A DNA stretch of 11,167 bases, taken from JBFXAM01 sp050184295 (GTDB lineage Bacteria; Planctomycetota; Phycisphaerae; UBA1845; Fen-1342). Within the stretch, counting starts at the first letter, position 1; each line of letters starts with the position of its first letter. The notes beneath the pieces are model-generated. The model had not been told where the DNA came from and did no database searches. It saw only the letters and a program-made list of their open reading frames with translations. The position numbers were made by a program, and so were the translations under genes. Below are positions 1 to 6,572 of this stretch, one piece after another. Location: positions 1-11,167 of the forward strand of contig JBFXAM010000141.1 of the NCBI GenBank assembly GCA_050184295.1, written 5' to 3'.

Positions 1-1666
1 CCTGGACCGTGTCGATGATCGCGGCGTAGGTGCTCGGCAGGCCGATGCCCTCGGACTCCAGCGATTTGACGAGCGACGCCTCGGTGTAACGCGCCGGCGG
101 CGAGGTCCAGCGCTGCTTCGGGGCGAGATCAAGCAACCCGACGGGCTGGTTGACCGCGAGCGCCGGCAGAATCTGGTCGTCGCTCGTCACACCCGCGACC
201 TTCATGTACCCGTCGAACACGAGCTTGCGCCCGTTGCCGCCGAAGCGCGCCCGGCCCGCCGACGTGTCGCACTCGAATGACACGGATGTACTGTCCCACT
301 CTGCCGGCGGCATCTGACACGCGACGAATCGCCGCCAGATCATGTCGTACAGCTTGTACTGGTCGTCGCTCAGCGCGGCGCGGACGCTTTCGGGCGTGCG
401 CGCGGGGTCGGTCGGGCGGACGGCTTCGTGGGCTTCCTGGGCCCGCGCTTGGCGCTTGCCGTAGAAGTTCGGCTCCTCGGGCACGTAACGATCGCCGTAC
501 GTCGTGCCGATGAACGCGCGGACGGCGCCCAACGCCTCCTGCGCGATGTTCGTCGAGTCGGTTCGCATGTAGGTGATCAGACCGACCGGACCCTCACCGT
601 GCAGGTCGATGCCTTCGTACAAATCCTGCGCGAGCCGCATCGTGCGCGAGGCGGCATAGCGCAACTGGTTGCTCGCCTGTTGCTGTAGGGTCGCGGTGGT
701 GAACGGTCCCGCCGGACGCGTCGTGGTGCGCTTGGTCGAAAGATCGGCCACGACGAACGCGGGTGCGCGGGTCGGATCGAGCCCGCCGACCAGCTCGGCT
801 TGCTCCAGGCTGAGGTGCTTGTACTCGTTCCACGCGGTGCGGCGCGTGTCCTCCACACGGAACCCGAGGAGGGCGACAATCGCGGCCGCCTGCTCGGCGT
901 TCTTCGCGTCGAATGGCTTTCCCCCGACGTGCGTCAACTCGGTCCGGACGCAGCCGTGTTCGCTCAGCCAGCGTTGCACATCCTTCTGCGTGCGCTCGGC
1001 GCGCGTAAACTCGCGCCACTGCGCGGCGAGCTGCGGCAGCTTCGTCGGGTCGGCCGCAAAGTCGGCCGTGATGTTCCAGCTCTCTTCCGGTACGAACGCA
1101 CGAATCTCGCGTTCACGCTCTACGATCAGCCGGACTGCGACCGACTGCACCCGGCCGGCGGAGAGGCCCTTGGCGACCTTTCGCCAAAGCAGCGGGCTGA
1201 GTTCGTAGCCGACGATGCGGTCGAGGATGCGGCGGGCCTGTTGCGCATTGACGCGGTCCGCGTCGATCTCGTGCGGATTCTTAAACGCTTCGCCGATCGC
1301 GGACTTGGTGATCTCGTTGAAGATCACGCGGCGGGCCTTCTCGGCGGGCAAGCCCAGCGCCTCAACCAGGTGCCACGCGATCGCTTCGCCCTCGCGGTCA
1401 CGGTCGGTGGCAAGGTAGACCTGGTCGGCGGCATCGGCGAGCTTGCGGAGTTCGCCGATGACTTTCTTTCGCCCGCCAAGAACCTGGTAGCTGGGCACGA
1501 AGCCGTTGGCGATGTCGATGCCGAAATCGCGCTCGGGCAGGTCGCGCACATGTCCCATCGAGGCCTTCACGACGTAGTCGGGCCCCAGGTACTTATTAAT
1601 GGTTTTGGCCTTCGCAGGTGATTCGACGATCACCAGCGTGTGGGCCTCGCGTTTGGTCCGGGCCAT
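1..1666 (-). CDS. topA: DNA topoisomerase I (type IA), N-terminal part, cut by the window edge
   Basis: Relaxes negatively supercoiled DNA by transient single-strand cleavage through a tyrosine. I translated the reverse strand by hand: 555 codons are open from the ATG at 1664-1666 to the left edge, so the C-terminus lies outside. The Toprim domain begins near residue 11 with LVIVESPAKAKTI (acidic Glu15) and holds the metal-binding TDRDREGEA motif (Asp88, Asp90, Glu92). GRVQSVAVRL follows, and the catalytic tyrosine is in ITYMRTDST (Tyr366). The last visible residues (GIGLPSTYAAIIDTVQ) match a conserved stretch after the active site. Any zinc-finger tail is not in the window. The start at 1666 is chosen because GAAGG lies 8 nt upstream; an in-frame ATG at 1682-1684 would add six residues but has no ribosome site. 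Family assignment is certain; the start is likely. Confidence 0.96.
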   Translation of the reverse strand, partial: MARTKREAHTLVIVESPAKAKTINKYLGPDYVVKASMGHVRDLPERDFGIDIANGFVPSYQVLGGRKKVIGELRKLADAADQVYLATDRDREGEAIAWHLVEALGLPAEKARRVIFNEITKSAIGEAFKNPHEIDADRVNAQQARRILDRIVGYELSPLLWRKVAKGLSAGRVQSVAVRLIVEREREIRAFVPEESWNITADFAADPTKLPQLAAQWREFTRAERTQKDVQRWLSEHGCVRTELTHVGGKPFDAKNAEQAAAIVALLGFRVEDTRRTAWNEYKHLSLEQAELVGGLDPTRAPAFVVADLSTKRTTTRPAGPFTTATLQQQASNQLRYAASRTMRLAQDLYEGIDLHGEGPVGLITYMRTDSTNIAQEALGAVRAFIGTTYGDRYVPEEPNFYGKRQARAQEAHEAVRPTDPARTPESVRAALSDDQYKLYDMIWRRFVACQMPPAEWDSTSVSFECDTSAGRARFGGNGRKLVFDGYMKVAGVTSDDQILPALAVNQPVGLLDLAPKQRWTSPPARYTEASLVKSLESEGIGLPSTYAAIIDTVQ

Positions 1667-1674
1667 GTCGTTCG

Positions 1675-1697
1675 CCTTCAACATCTTGTCAAATATA
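1675..1697 (-). promoter_or_regulatory. Candidate topA -10 box and ribosome binding site
   Basis: On the minus strand TATATT (1697-1692) resembles a -10 box, and a transcript starting about 7 nt later would begin near 1685. GAAGG (1679-1675) then sits 8 nt before the ATG at 1666. This gives a very short leader and favours 1666 over 1684 as the start codon. No convincing -35 box is visible, so this is tentative. Confidence 0.3.
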
Positions 1698-1945
1698 CGC
1701 TTAGCAATCCATGCGCGGCGTTCGCTGTCTCTACCATCGGCCAAGCGACCGGCTCGGCTAGACCTCCCCGCGACCGCCCAGGGGGTCTAAGATGCTTAGG
1801 ACGGATGCCCGACCTGTCAAGCGAATTACGTCCGGCGTGGGCCCCAATTACGCGGCGTACTGTCGCCGCCGAAACGCAGATAAACCTATTTTTCGTAGCT
1901 TCTTAGAGCGTTCGTGCGCGGTTTCGGACTGACGCACCGCGCTGC

Positions 1946-1975
1946 TTCCAATTTCACGCGAAAACGCGGTATCAT
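1946..1975 (+). promoter_or_regulatory. Candidate tRNA-Leu promoter
   Basis: TATCAT at 1970-1975 matches five of six bases of the -10 consensus and would place the transcript start just a few bases before the tRNA 5' end at 1987. The -35 region is poor (TTCCAA, 1946-1951, with an 18-bp spacer). It is supported mainly by position, so confidence is low. Confidence 0.3.
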
Positions 1976-1986
1976 CCGCCGAACTC

Positions 1987-2068
<82 letters not shown>

Positions 2069-2090
2069 GTCGCACCACGGAACGAAACCC

Positions 2091-2381
2091 ATGTCGCTGC
2101 CGCTGATCCCGGAAATCTGCGACTTCGATTGTCCGCACGCCCGCTTCCCACCCGCAGAGACGGCCGGGATTTGCCGCACCATGTCCGCGGTTCACTGCGA
2201 AAAGTTGCGCGAGCTGGTGGCCAAGAACCGTCCGTGCGAGTGGCGCAAACGACAGGTTCCCCGCGCACCCGCCAGCGGCCCGGCCGGCGGCGGCCCGCGG
2301 ACTGCGGCGCGCTCACGATCGCGCCGCGCGCCGAAGCGGAGCGGGTCGCGCGGCGGTTCGCGATCCGGCGGTGTCGGGTGA
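2091..2381 (+). CDS. Small Cys-containing protein with an R/G/S-rich tail, unknown function
   Basis: A 96-residue protein I do not recognise. The first ~55 residues look like a real folded or metal-binding segment: Cys10 and Cys14 (CDFDC), then Cys28, Cys36 and Cys49 followed by Trp51, with His16 and His35 nearby. From about residue 56 the sequence becomes a low-complexity basic tail rich in Arg, Gly, Ser, Ala and Pro, as in some nucleic-acid-binding tails. No signal peptide or membrane segment is visible. The ATG at 2091, 22 nt after the tRNA, is the likely start, because a longer in-frame reading would run through the tRNA. No strong ribosome site is seen. It could be co-transcribed with the tRNA. 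Coding status is probable rather than proven: the tail may simply reflect GC-rich sequence, and the true stop could differ if there is a frameshift. Confidence 0.5.
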   Translation: MSLPLIPEICDFDCPHARFPPAETAGICRTMSAVHCEKLRELVAKNRPCEWRKRQVPRAPASGPAGGGPRTAARSRSRRAPKRSGSRGGSRSGGVG

Positions 2382-2503
2382 ACGGGTCCGCTCGCGCGTG
2401 CCCCGCGACCTGCGGAGCGGACGCGCGCCGCGCCGCGCCGTCGGAATCCGCCGCGGCGGGACTGGCGGCGCGGGTCGCACGCGTGCAATATCGTCGGCGG
2501 CAT

Positions 2504-2531
2504 TTGACTTTCGCGACGGTGTGAATAAAAA
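2504..2531 (+). promoter_or_regulatory. Candidate promoter of the arg operon
   Basis: TTGACT (2504-2509) matches five of six bases of the -35 consensus. An A/T-only hexamer TAAAAA (2526-2531) lies 16 bp downstream as a possible -10. The first ARG box covers this -10 region, so bound ArgR would block RNA polymerase. The preceding 2382-2503 stretch is very GC-rich and shows no gene. The exact -10 is uncertain; TATTAT at 2545-2550, inside the second box, is an alternative without a good -35. Confidence 0.5.
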
Positions 2532-2536
2532 TTCAC
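2521..2536 (+). promoter_or_regulatory. ARG box 1 (ArgR operator)
   Basis: GTGAATAAAAATTCAC has 6-bp inverted arms (GTGAAT/ATTCAC) around a central AAAA. It matches the ArgR operator pattern TGAAT-4 A/T-ATTCA exactly. It stands out in a GC-rich region and lies directly before argR, which implies autoregulation. Confidence 0.88.
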
Positions 2537-2539
2537 TTC

Positions 2540-2553
2540 TGAAGTATTATTCA
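2540..2553 (+). promoter_or_regulatory. ARG box 2 (ArgR operator)
   Basis: TGAAGTATTATTCA is a second, slightly degenerate ARG box. Its centre lies 18 bp from that of box 1. Paired boxes are the usual arrangement for the hexameric repressor, although in E. coli the centres are about 20-21 bp apart, so this pair is a little tighter. Confidence 0.8.
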
Positions 2554-2573
2554 CCAGTGATCGGGAGGGCGTC

Positions 2574-3062
2574 GTGTCGGATAAGGCCCAGCGACAGGCG
2601 GCGTTGCTGCGACTGGCGCGGCAAAAACGGCTCTCCGGGCAGGAGGAGATCGTCCGCCTGATGCAAAAGGCTGGGTTCTCCATGACCCAGGCGAGCGTCA
2701 GCCGCGACATACGCGAACTCGGGCTCGTGAAGGTGCGCGGCCGATATCTGCCGGTGGCGGAACTGCCGCCCGGCGGGCGCGACGCCGCGCCGAACCCGGT
2801 CCCCGGATTAATCAGCGAGGTCGCCGCCGCCGGCGCGAACCTCGTCGTCGTCCGCACGACCGCCGGCGGGGCCAGCGCCGTGGCGGCGGCGATCGACGCG
2901 CTCAACCTCCCGGACGAGATCGGCTCGATCGCCGGCGACGACACGATGTTCATCGCCGTACGCAGCCGCTCGGCCCAGGGCCGGCTCGTCGGGCTGTTGC
3001 GGGCGTGGACCCGTCCCGTGGCGACCGCGATCGCGACCCCGACGCAGGCACGCGGCGCGTGA
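2574..3062 (+). CDS. argR: Arginine repressor ArgR
   Basis: Arginine-responsive transcriptional repressor of 162 residues, the normal family length. The N-terminal winged helix-turn-helix (about 8-65) contains the recognition segment MTQASVSRDIRELGLVKV. The C-terminal oligomerisation and arginine-binding domain (about 75-150) includes the TTAGGASAVAAAIDAL segment and the GDDTMFIAV motif. Its adjacent aspartates, Asp122 and Asp123, correspond to the arginine-binding pair of E. coli ArgR. The start is GTG at 2574, with GGAGG at 2564-2568 five nt upstream. Two ARG boxes lie immediately upstream, so it very likely represses itself and the genes behind it. An 82-bp gap separates it from argG, with no further ARG box there. 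Confidence 0.96.
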   Translation: MSDKAQRQAALLRLARQKRLSGQEEIVRLMQKAGFSMTQASVSRDIRELGLVKVRGRYLPVAELPPGGRDAAPNPVPGLISEVAAAGANLVVVRTTAGGASAVAAAIDALNLPDEIGSIAGDDTMFIAVRSRSAQGRLVGLLRAWTRPVATAIATPTQARGA

Positions 3063-3144
3063 CGCGCGCCGCGCTGGGTGCGCGAAGCGTTACCGCGGAG
3101 CGGCAATTGATCGGGCGAAGCGGTTTCCGCCGAGAGGAATAGAG

Positions 3145-4368
3145 ATGCAGCGAGCCATAGTCCTGGCGTTTTCCGGTGGGCTCGACACGACCTACTGCGC
3201 CGTCTGGCTGCGCGAGCAAGGCTATGACGTGCACGCCGTCACCGTGCAGACCGGCGGTTTCGACGCCGACGAGCTGCACCGGATCGAACGCCGCGCGCGC
3301 GAGGCCGGTGTCGCCGACTACCAGGTCGTCGACGCGCGCCCCGAACTCTTCCAGGACGTGCTGCGCAACCTGATCTTCGCGAACGCGTTGCGCGGCGGCG
3401 TGTATCCGCTGTGCGTGTCGGCGGAGCGGGTCGTGCAGGCGCGCGTCGCCGCGGAGCACGCCGTCCGGATCGGGGCGGCAGCGCTGGCGCACGGCTCGAC
3501 CGGCGCCGGCAACGACCAGGTGCGATTCGACGTCGCGTTTCGCGTCTTCGCGCCGCAGCTCGCGATCCTCGCGCCCATCCGCGAGCACGCGCTCAGCCGC
3601 GAGCAGGAGGTCGAGTATCTCGCCCAGCGCGGCATTCACACTCCGCCGAAGACCGCCGTTTATTCTGTGAATCGCGGGTTATGGGGAACGACGATCGGCG
3701 GGGGCGAGACACATCGCAGCGACGGCGTGCTGCCCGAATCGGCGTATGTGTGGACTGCGGCGCCCGAGAGGCGCCCGTCGCGTCCGGAAGAGACCGTGAT
3801 TCGTTTTCGGTCCGGGGTGCCGGTCGCACTCGATGGTGACGCGCTCGATCCGGTCGCGCTGCTGGAGCAGCTCAACGATCGAGCAGGGCGGCACGGCGTC
3901 GGTCGCGGCATGCACGTCGGCGACACGATCCTGGGAATCAAGGGGCGCGTCGGGTTCGAGGCGCCCGCGGCGGTCACGCTGATCGCGGCCCACCGCGAAT
4001 TGGAGAAGCTCGTGCTCTCGCGCCAGCAGCAGTTCTGGAAGAACACGCTCGGCGATCTCTATGGCTCGTTCGTGCACGAGGGGCGCTTTTTCGATCCGCT
4101 GATGCGCGATCTGGAGGCGTTTCTGTCGAGCAGCCAGCGGCGCGTCAGCGGCGACGTGCGCGTGCAGCTTTTCGCCGGACAGCACACGGTGCTCGGCGCG
4201 ACCAGCCCGTATTCGCTGATGAACAGGGACATCGCGCTCTACGGCGAGTCGTCGTCGCTGTGGACCGGTGCCGAGGCCGCCGCGTTCTCGAAGGTGTTTG
4301 GCCTGCAGGACTGGCTGTTGGAGCGCGCCGCGCAGAAGGGAGCCGCCCACGATGCGAATCTGGGTTGA
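3145..4368 (+). CDS. argG: Argininosuccinate synthase
   Basis: Cytosolic ATP-dependent condensation of citrulline with aspartate to argininosuccinate, the penultimate step of arginine synthesis. It has 407 residues, usual for the shorter bacterial class. The N-terminal ATP-pyrophosphatase loop is FSGGLDTTYC (Ser10-Cys18), with Thr16 where most family members have Ser. HGSTGAGNDQVRFD (116-129) carries the conserved nucleotide and aspartate/citrulline contacts, and YSVNRGLWGTTIGG is at 173-186. VSAERVVQA replaces the common GTSIARP-like segment, a variant I associate with Bacteroidetes ArgG. The start ATG at 3145 has GAGAGGA six nt upstream. Its 3' end overlaps the next gene by 17 nt, indicating one operon and probable translational coupling. 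Family assignment is certain; subclass is from memory. Confidence 0.96.
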   Translation: MQRAIVLAFSGGLDTTYCAVWLREQGYDVHAVTVQTGGFDADELHRIERRAREAGVADYQVVDARPELFQDVLRNLIFANALRGGVYPLCVSAERVVQARVAAEHAVRIGAAALAHGSTGAGNDQVRFDVAFRVFAPQLAILAPIREHALSREQEVEYLAQRGIHTPPKTAVYSVNRGLWGTTIGGGETHRSDGVLPESAYVWTAAPERRPSRPEETVIRFRSGVPVALDGDALDPVALLEQLNDRAGRHGVGRGMHVGDTILGIKGRVGFEAPAAVTLIAAHRELEKLVLSRQQQFWKNTLGDLYGSFVHEGRFFDPLMRDLEAFLSSSQRRVSGDVRVQLFAGQHTVLGATSPYSLMNRDIALYGESSSLWTGAEAAAFSKVFGLQDWLLERAAQKGAAHDANLG

Positions 4369-5413
4369 CAAGATCGCCTCCGCGACGCGAAACGTGCCGC
4401 TCCGCCGCGACATCCGCGTCAGCGATCAGATCGTCGCGCAGGAAGGCTATCTCATCGCCGGCCGCATCCGCGGCGAGAAGACGGTCTACAACCAGATCGA
4501 AGACCTCTACGGGCGCATGGTCACGCTGCATGACGGCGACGTCATCGTCGGCGTGCTCGGACATCGCAACGCGCTGCACGGTTACAGCGGCGTCGTGCCG
4601 GAGTCGATTCGTGCGGGTCAGACGCTGCACCTGCTGAACCTCGGCGGCGTGATCGGGCAATGCACGTCGGAGAACCCCGACGTCGGCAAGCCGTTCGACG
4701 TCGAGGTGCTCGGCGCCGTGCTCGTATTTCCGGAGTTCGAGAGTCGCGCCGGAGTTCCCGCGCACATCGGCATGAACGCGATTCGCTACGATGGCAACGG
4801 ATTGCCGGACGTGCCCGTCGTTTACGTCGCGGGCACGTGCATGAACAGCGGTAAGACGTCCGCGGCCTGCCGCCTCATCCGAGAGCTCGACGCGCGCGAC
4901 ATCCGCATCGCGGCCTGCAAGCTCACCGGCGTCTCGCTGCGGCGCGACACGCTCCAGATGATCGACTACGGCGCCGAGGTCGCGGCCTCGTTCACCGACG
5001 CCGGCATCGTGACGACCAGCGGCGCGACCGCCGTCCAGGTCTCGCGCGGGCTGATCAGCCACCTCGGCAAGCAGAACGTCGAAGTCGTCGTCGCGGAGCT
5101 TGGCGATGGCATCCTCGGCGAGTACGGCGTGCAGCAGATTCTGGCCGATCAGGCGCTGATGAGCCGGTCGGCGGCGCTGGTGCTGTGCGCGAACGATCCG
5201 GTCGGCGCATGGGGAGCGCGCGAAGTGCTGCGTGATCAGTACGGATTGTCGATCGACGTCGTGAGCGGGCCGACGACCGACAACGCCGTCGGCGTGAAAT
5301 ACGTAACCGACCAGTTGGGGCTGCGCGCGATCAACGCCCGCACGCATGGCCGCGAACTCGGCGCGTTCATCGCCGATCTGCTCGCGGCGCGACGGACACG
5401 GAGCGCGTCGTGA
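4352..5413 (+). CDS. Uncharacterised P-loop protein (BioD/DUF1611-like) inside the arg operon
   Basis: A 353-residue protein with no sure family name. Residues 1-130 look beta-rich (for example GYLIAGRIRG, VTLHDGDVIVGVLG, TLHLLNLGGVIGQC), perhaps a small barrel. Residues 155-345 look like a P-loop domain: GTCMNSGKTS (161-170) has the spacing of the BioD-type GTDTxxGKT loop, and VEVVVAELGDGILGEYGV (243-260) is placed like the second acidic motif of DUF1611/BioD proteins. Start ATG 4352 has AGGGAG nine nt upstream. It overlaps argG by 17 nt and argC by 4 nt, so it is probably expressed with them. No membrane segment is seen. Known relatives suggest acylation or carboxylation of an amine: BioD, and DUF1611 member DgcN, described as a D-glutamate N-acetyltransferase. 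A role as the missing glutamate N-acyltransferase is inference. A kinase, ligase or regulatory role is also possible. Confidence 0.85.
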   Translation: MRIWVDKIASATRNVPLRRDIRVSDQIVAQEGYLIAGRIRGEKTVYNQIEDLYGRMVTLHDGDVIVGVLGHRNALHGYSGVVPESIRAGQTLHLLNLGGVIGQCTSENPDVGKPFDVEVLGAVLVFPEFESRAGVPAHIGMNAIRYDGNGLPDVPVVYVAGTCMNSGKTSAACRLIRELDARDIRIAACKLTGVSLRRDTLQMIDYGAEVAASFTDAGIVTTSGATAVQVSRGLISHLGKQNVEVVVAELGDGILGEYGVQQILADQALMSRSAALVLCANDPVGAWGAREVLRDQYGLSIDVVSGPTTDNAVGVKYVTDQLGLRAINARTHGRELGAFIADLLAARRTRSAS

Positions 5414-6474
5414 GCGCGCCGATCCGCGTCGCGATTCTCGGCGCCAGCGGCTACGGCGCCGGCGAGCTGCTGCGCCTGTTCACCCAGCATCCGCACGTCG
5501 AGGTCGTCGCGGCGACGTCCACCACCCAGGTCGGCGAGCCGGTCGGCGCTGTGCATCCGCATTTGCGCAGCTTCTATGACCTGCGCGTTTCCGACACGAT
5601 CGATGTCGAGCGGCTGCTCGGCGCGCAGCACGCCGTGCTTTTCTCGGCGCTGCCACACGGCGCGAGCGGTGCGGCGCTGGACCGCTGGATGACCGAGCTG
5701 GAGCCGCGACCGGACGGCTGCCGCGTTCGCTGCGTCGATCTCTCCGGCGATTTTCGGCTTCGCGACGCGGCGGTGCATCGACGCAGCTATCCCGAATCGG
5801 ACCTGCGGCCGCTGCGGCGCGGACAGTTCGTCTATGGACTCCCCGAGCTGTTTCGCGAGTCGCTGCATACGGCGCAGTGCGTGGCGAATCCGGGCTGCCT
5901 GGCGACCGCGACGATCCTGGCCGCGGCGCCGCTGGTGTCGAGAGACCATGTCGGCGTGGTGGTTGCGGACGCCAAGACGGGGTCGTCCGGATCGGGTCGG
6001 CAGCTCAAGGACACGACGCACCACCCGACCCGGCACGCCGACTTCCGGGCGTACAAGCCGCTCGAGCATCAGCACGAAGGCGAGATCTTGCAGGCCTGGG
6101 GCGACCCGACCGCGCAGCGCTTGGCGCTGAGCTTCGTGGCGCAGAGCATGGACGCGGCTCGCGGCATCTTCGTCTCGACGCACCTGACGCTCGCGCACGA
6201 GACGACCGCCGCCGAGTTGCAGCGGCAATATGCCGACTTTTATCGCGAGAGCCCGTTTGTGCGCATCCGCGACGGATCGCCGACGTTGCAGGACGTGGTC
6301 GGCTCCAACTTCTGCGACATCGCGGTCGCCGCCCGCGGCCGGCAGGTGATCGCGATGGCGGCAATCGACAACCTGGTGAAAGGGATGGCGGGCGCGGCCA
6401 TCCAGAATATGAACCTGATGTGCGGGCTGCCGGAGACGACCGGGCTTTGGACGCCGTCGCTGCGGCCTGTGTAG
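5410..6474 (+). CDS. argC: N-acyl-gamma-glutamyl-phosphate reductase
   Basis: NADPH-dependent reduction of N-acyl-glutamyl phosphate to the semialdehyde. It has 354 residues, normal length. The N-terminal Rossmann domain starts with VAILGASGYGAGELL (Gly11-x-x-Gly14), and the catalytic cysteine is Cys163 in VANPGCLATATIL. The active-site histidine is probably His222 in LEHQHEGEI. The loop DAKTGSSGSGRQ followed by HHPTRHADFRAYKP resembles the LysY/archaeal ArgC style more than the common SGVSGAGR form. The start is GTG at 5410, overlapping the previous stop in a GTGA junction, which indicates translational coupling. Its neighbour argF' suggests the substrate may be the N-succinyl rather than N-acetyl derivative; ArgC alone does not show this. 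Confidence 0.95.
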   Translation: MSAPIRVAILGASGYGAGELLRLFTQHPHVEVVAATSTTQVGEPVGAVHPHLRSFYDLRVSDTIDVERLLGAQHAVLFSALPHGASGAALDRWMTELEPRPDGCRVRCVDLSGDFRLRDAAVHRRSYPESDLRPLRRGQFVYGLPELFRESLHTAQCVANPGCLATATILAAAPLVSRDHVGVVVADAKTGSSGSGRQLKDTTHHPTRHADFRAYKPLEHQHEGEILQAWGDPTAQRLALSFVAQSMDAARGIFVSTHLTLAHETTAAELQRQYADFYRESPFVRIRDGSPTLQDVVGSNFCDIAVAARGRQVIAMAAIDNLVKGMAGAAIQNMNLMCGLPETTGLWTPSLRPV

Positions 6475-6560
6475 CTCGCTCACGCGCCGTGGGTCGGCGC
6501 ACCGACGCGCGGGGCGCGACGCGCCAAACGAGGCGGCGCGTCCGAAGATCGCGCCGCAGG

Positions 6561-6567
6561 AAGGAGG
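6561..6567 (+). promoter_or_regulatory. Strong ribosome binding site fixing the argD TTG start
   Basis: AAGGAGG is a near-perfect anti-16S match, five nt before a TTG at 6573. The open frame extends far upstream, through argC in another frame, but the protein family begins right after this TTG. The site therefore decides the start. It lies in a 98-bp gap with no visible promoter. Confidence 0.85.
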
Positions 6568-6572
6568 AGCGC

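Larger units (their letters stand above)
1667..1986. other. Non-coding gap between topA and tRNA-Leu
   Basis: About 320 bp separate divergent topA and tRNA-Leu. I see no credible gene. The middle carries an imperfect inverted repeat, TAGACC at 1759-1764 and GGTCTA at 1784-1789, extendable with one bulge into flanking C and G runs. It has no T-tract and no assigned role. The right part is more AT-rich and probably holds the tRNA promoter; the left end should hold the topA promoter. Confidence 0.5.

Noticed and set aside
800..1621. A 273-codon plus-strand open frame opposite topA
   Set aside because: It is antisense to a well-matched topoisomerase I with all its motifs; in GC-rich DNA the complementary frame is often open. 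The translation shows no recognisable domain.
1759..1789. Inverted repeat TAGACC/GGTCTA as a terminator
   Set aside because: It has a bulge, no T-tract, and lies between two divergent transcripts where a terminator has no clear purpose.
2091..2381. Idea that the small Cys protein is a LysW-type amino-group carrier
   Set aside because: LysW is strongly acidic with a C-terminal EDWGE motif and paired CxxC zinc ligands. This protein is basic, ends in Gly and has different cysteine spacing.
3063..3144. Second ARG box or promoter before argG
   Set aside because: The gap is GC-rich and contains no TGAAT/ATTCA-like arms; only a ribosome site for argG is evident.
5877..6572. Upstream extension of the argD frame
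   Set aside because: The frame stays open through argC, but the residues before 6573 have no family similarity, and the AAGGAGG/TTG pair at 6561-6575 marks the start.
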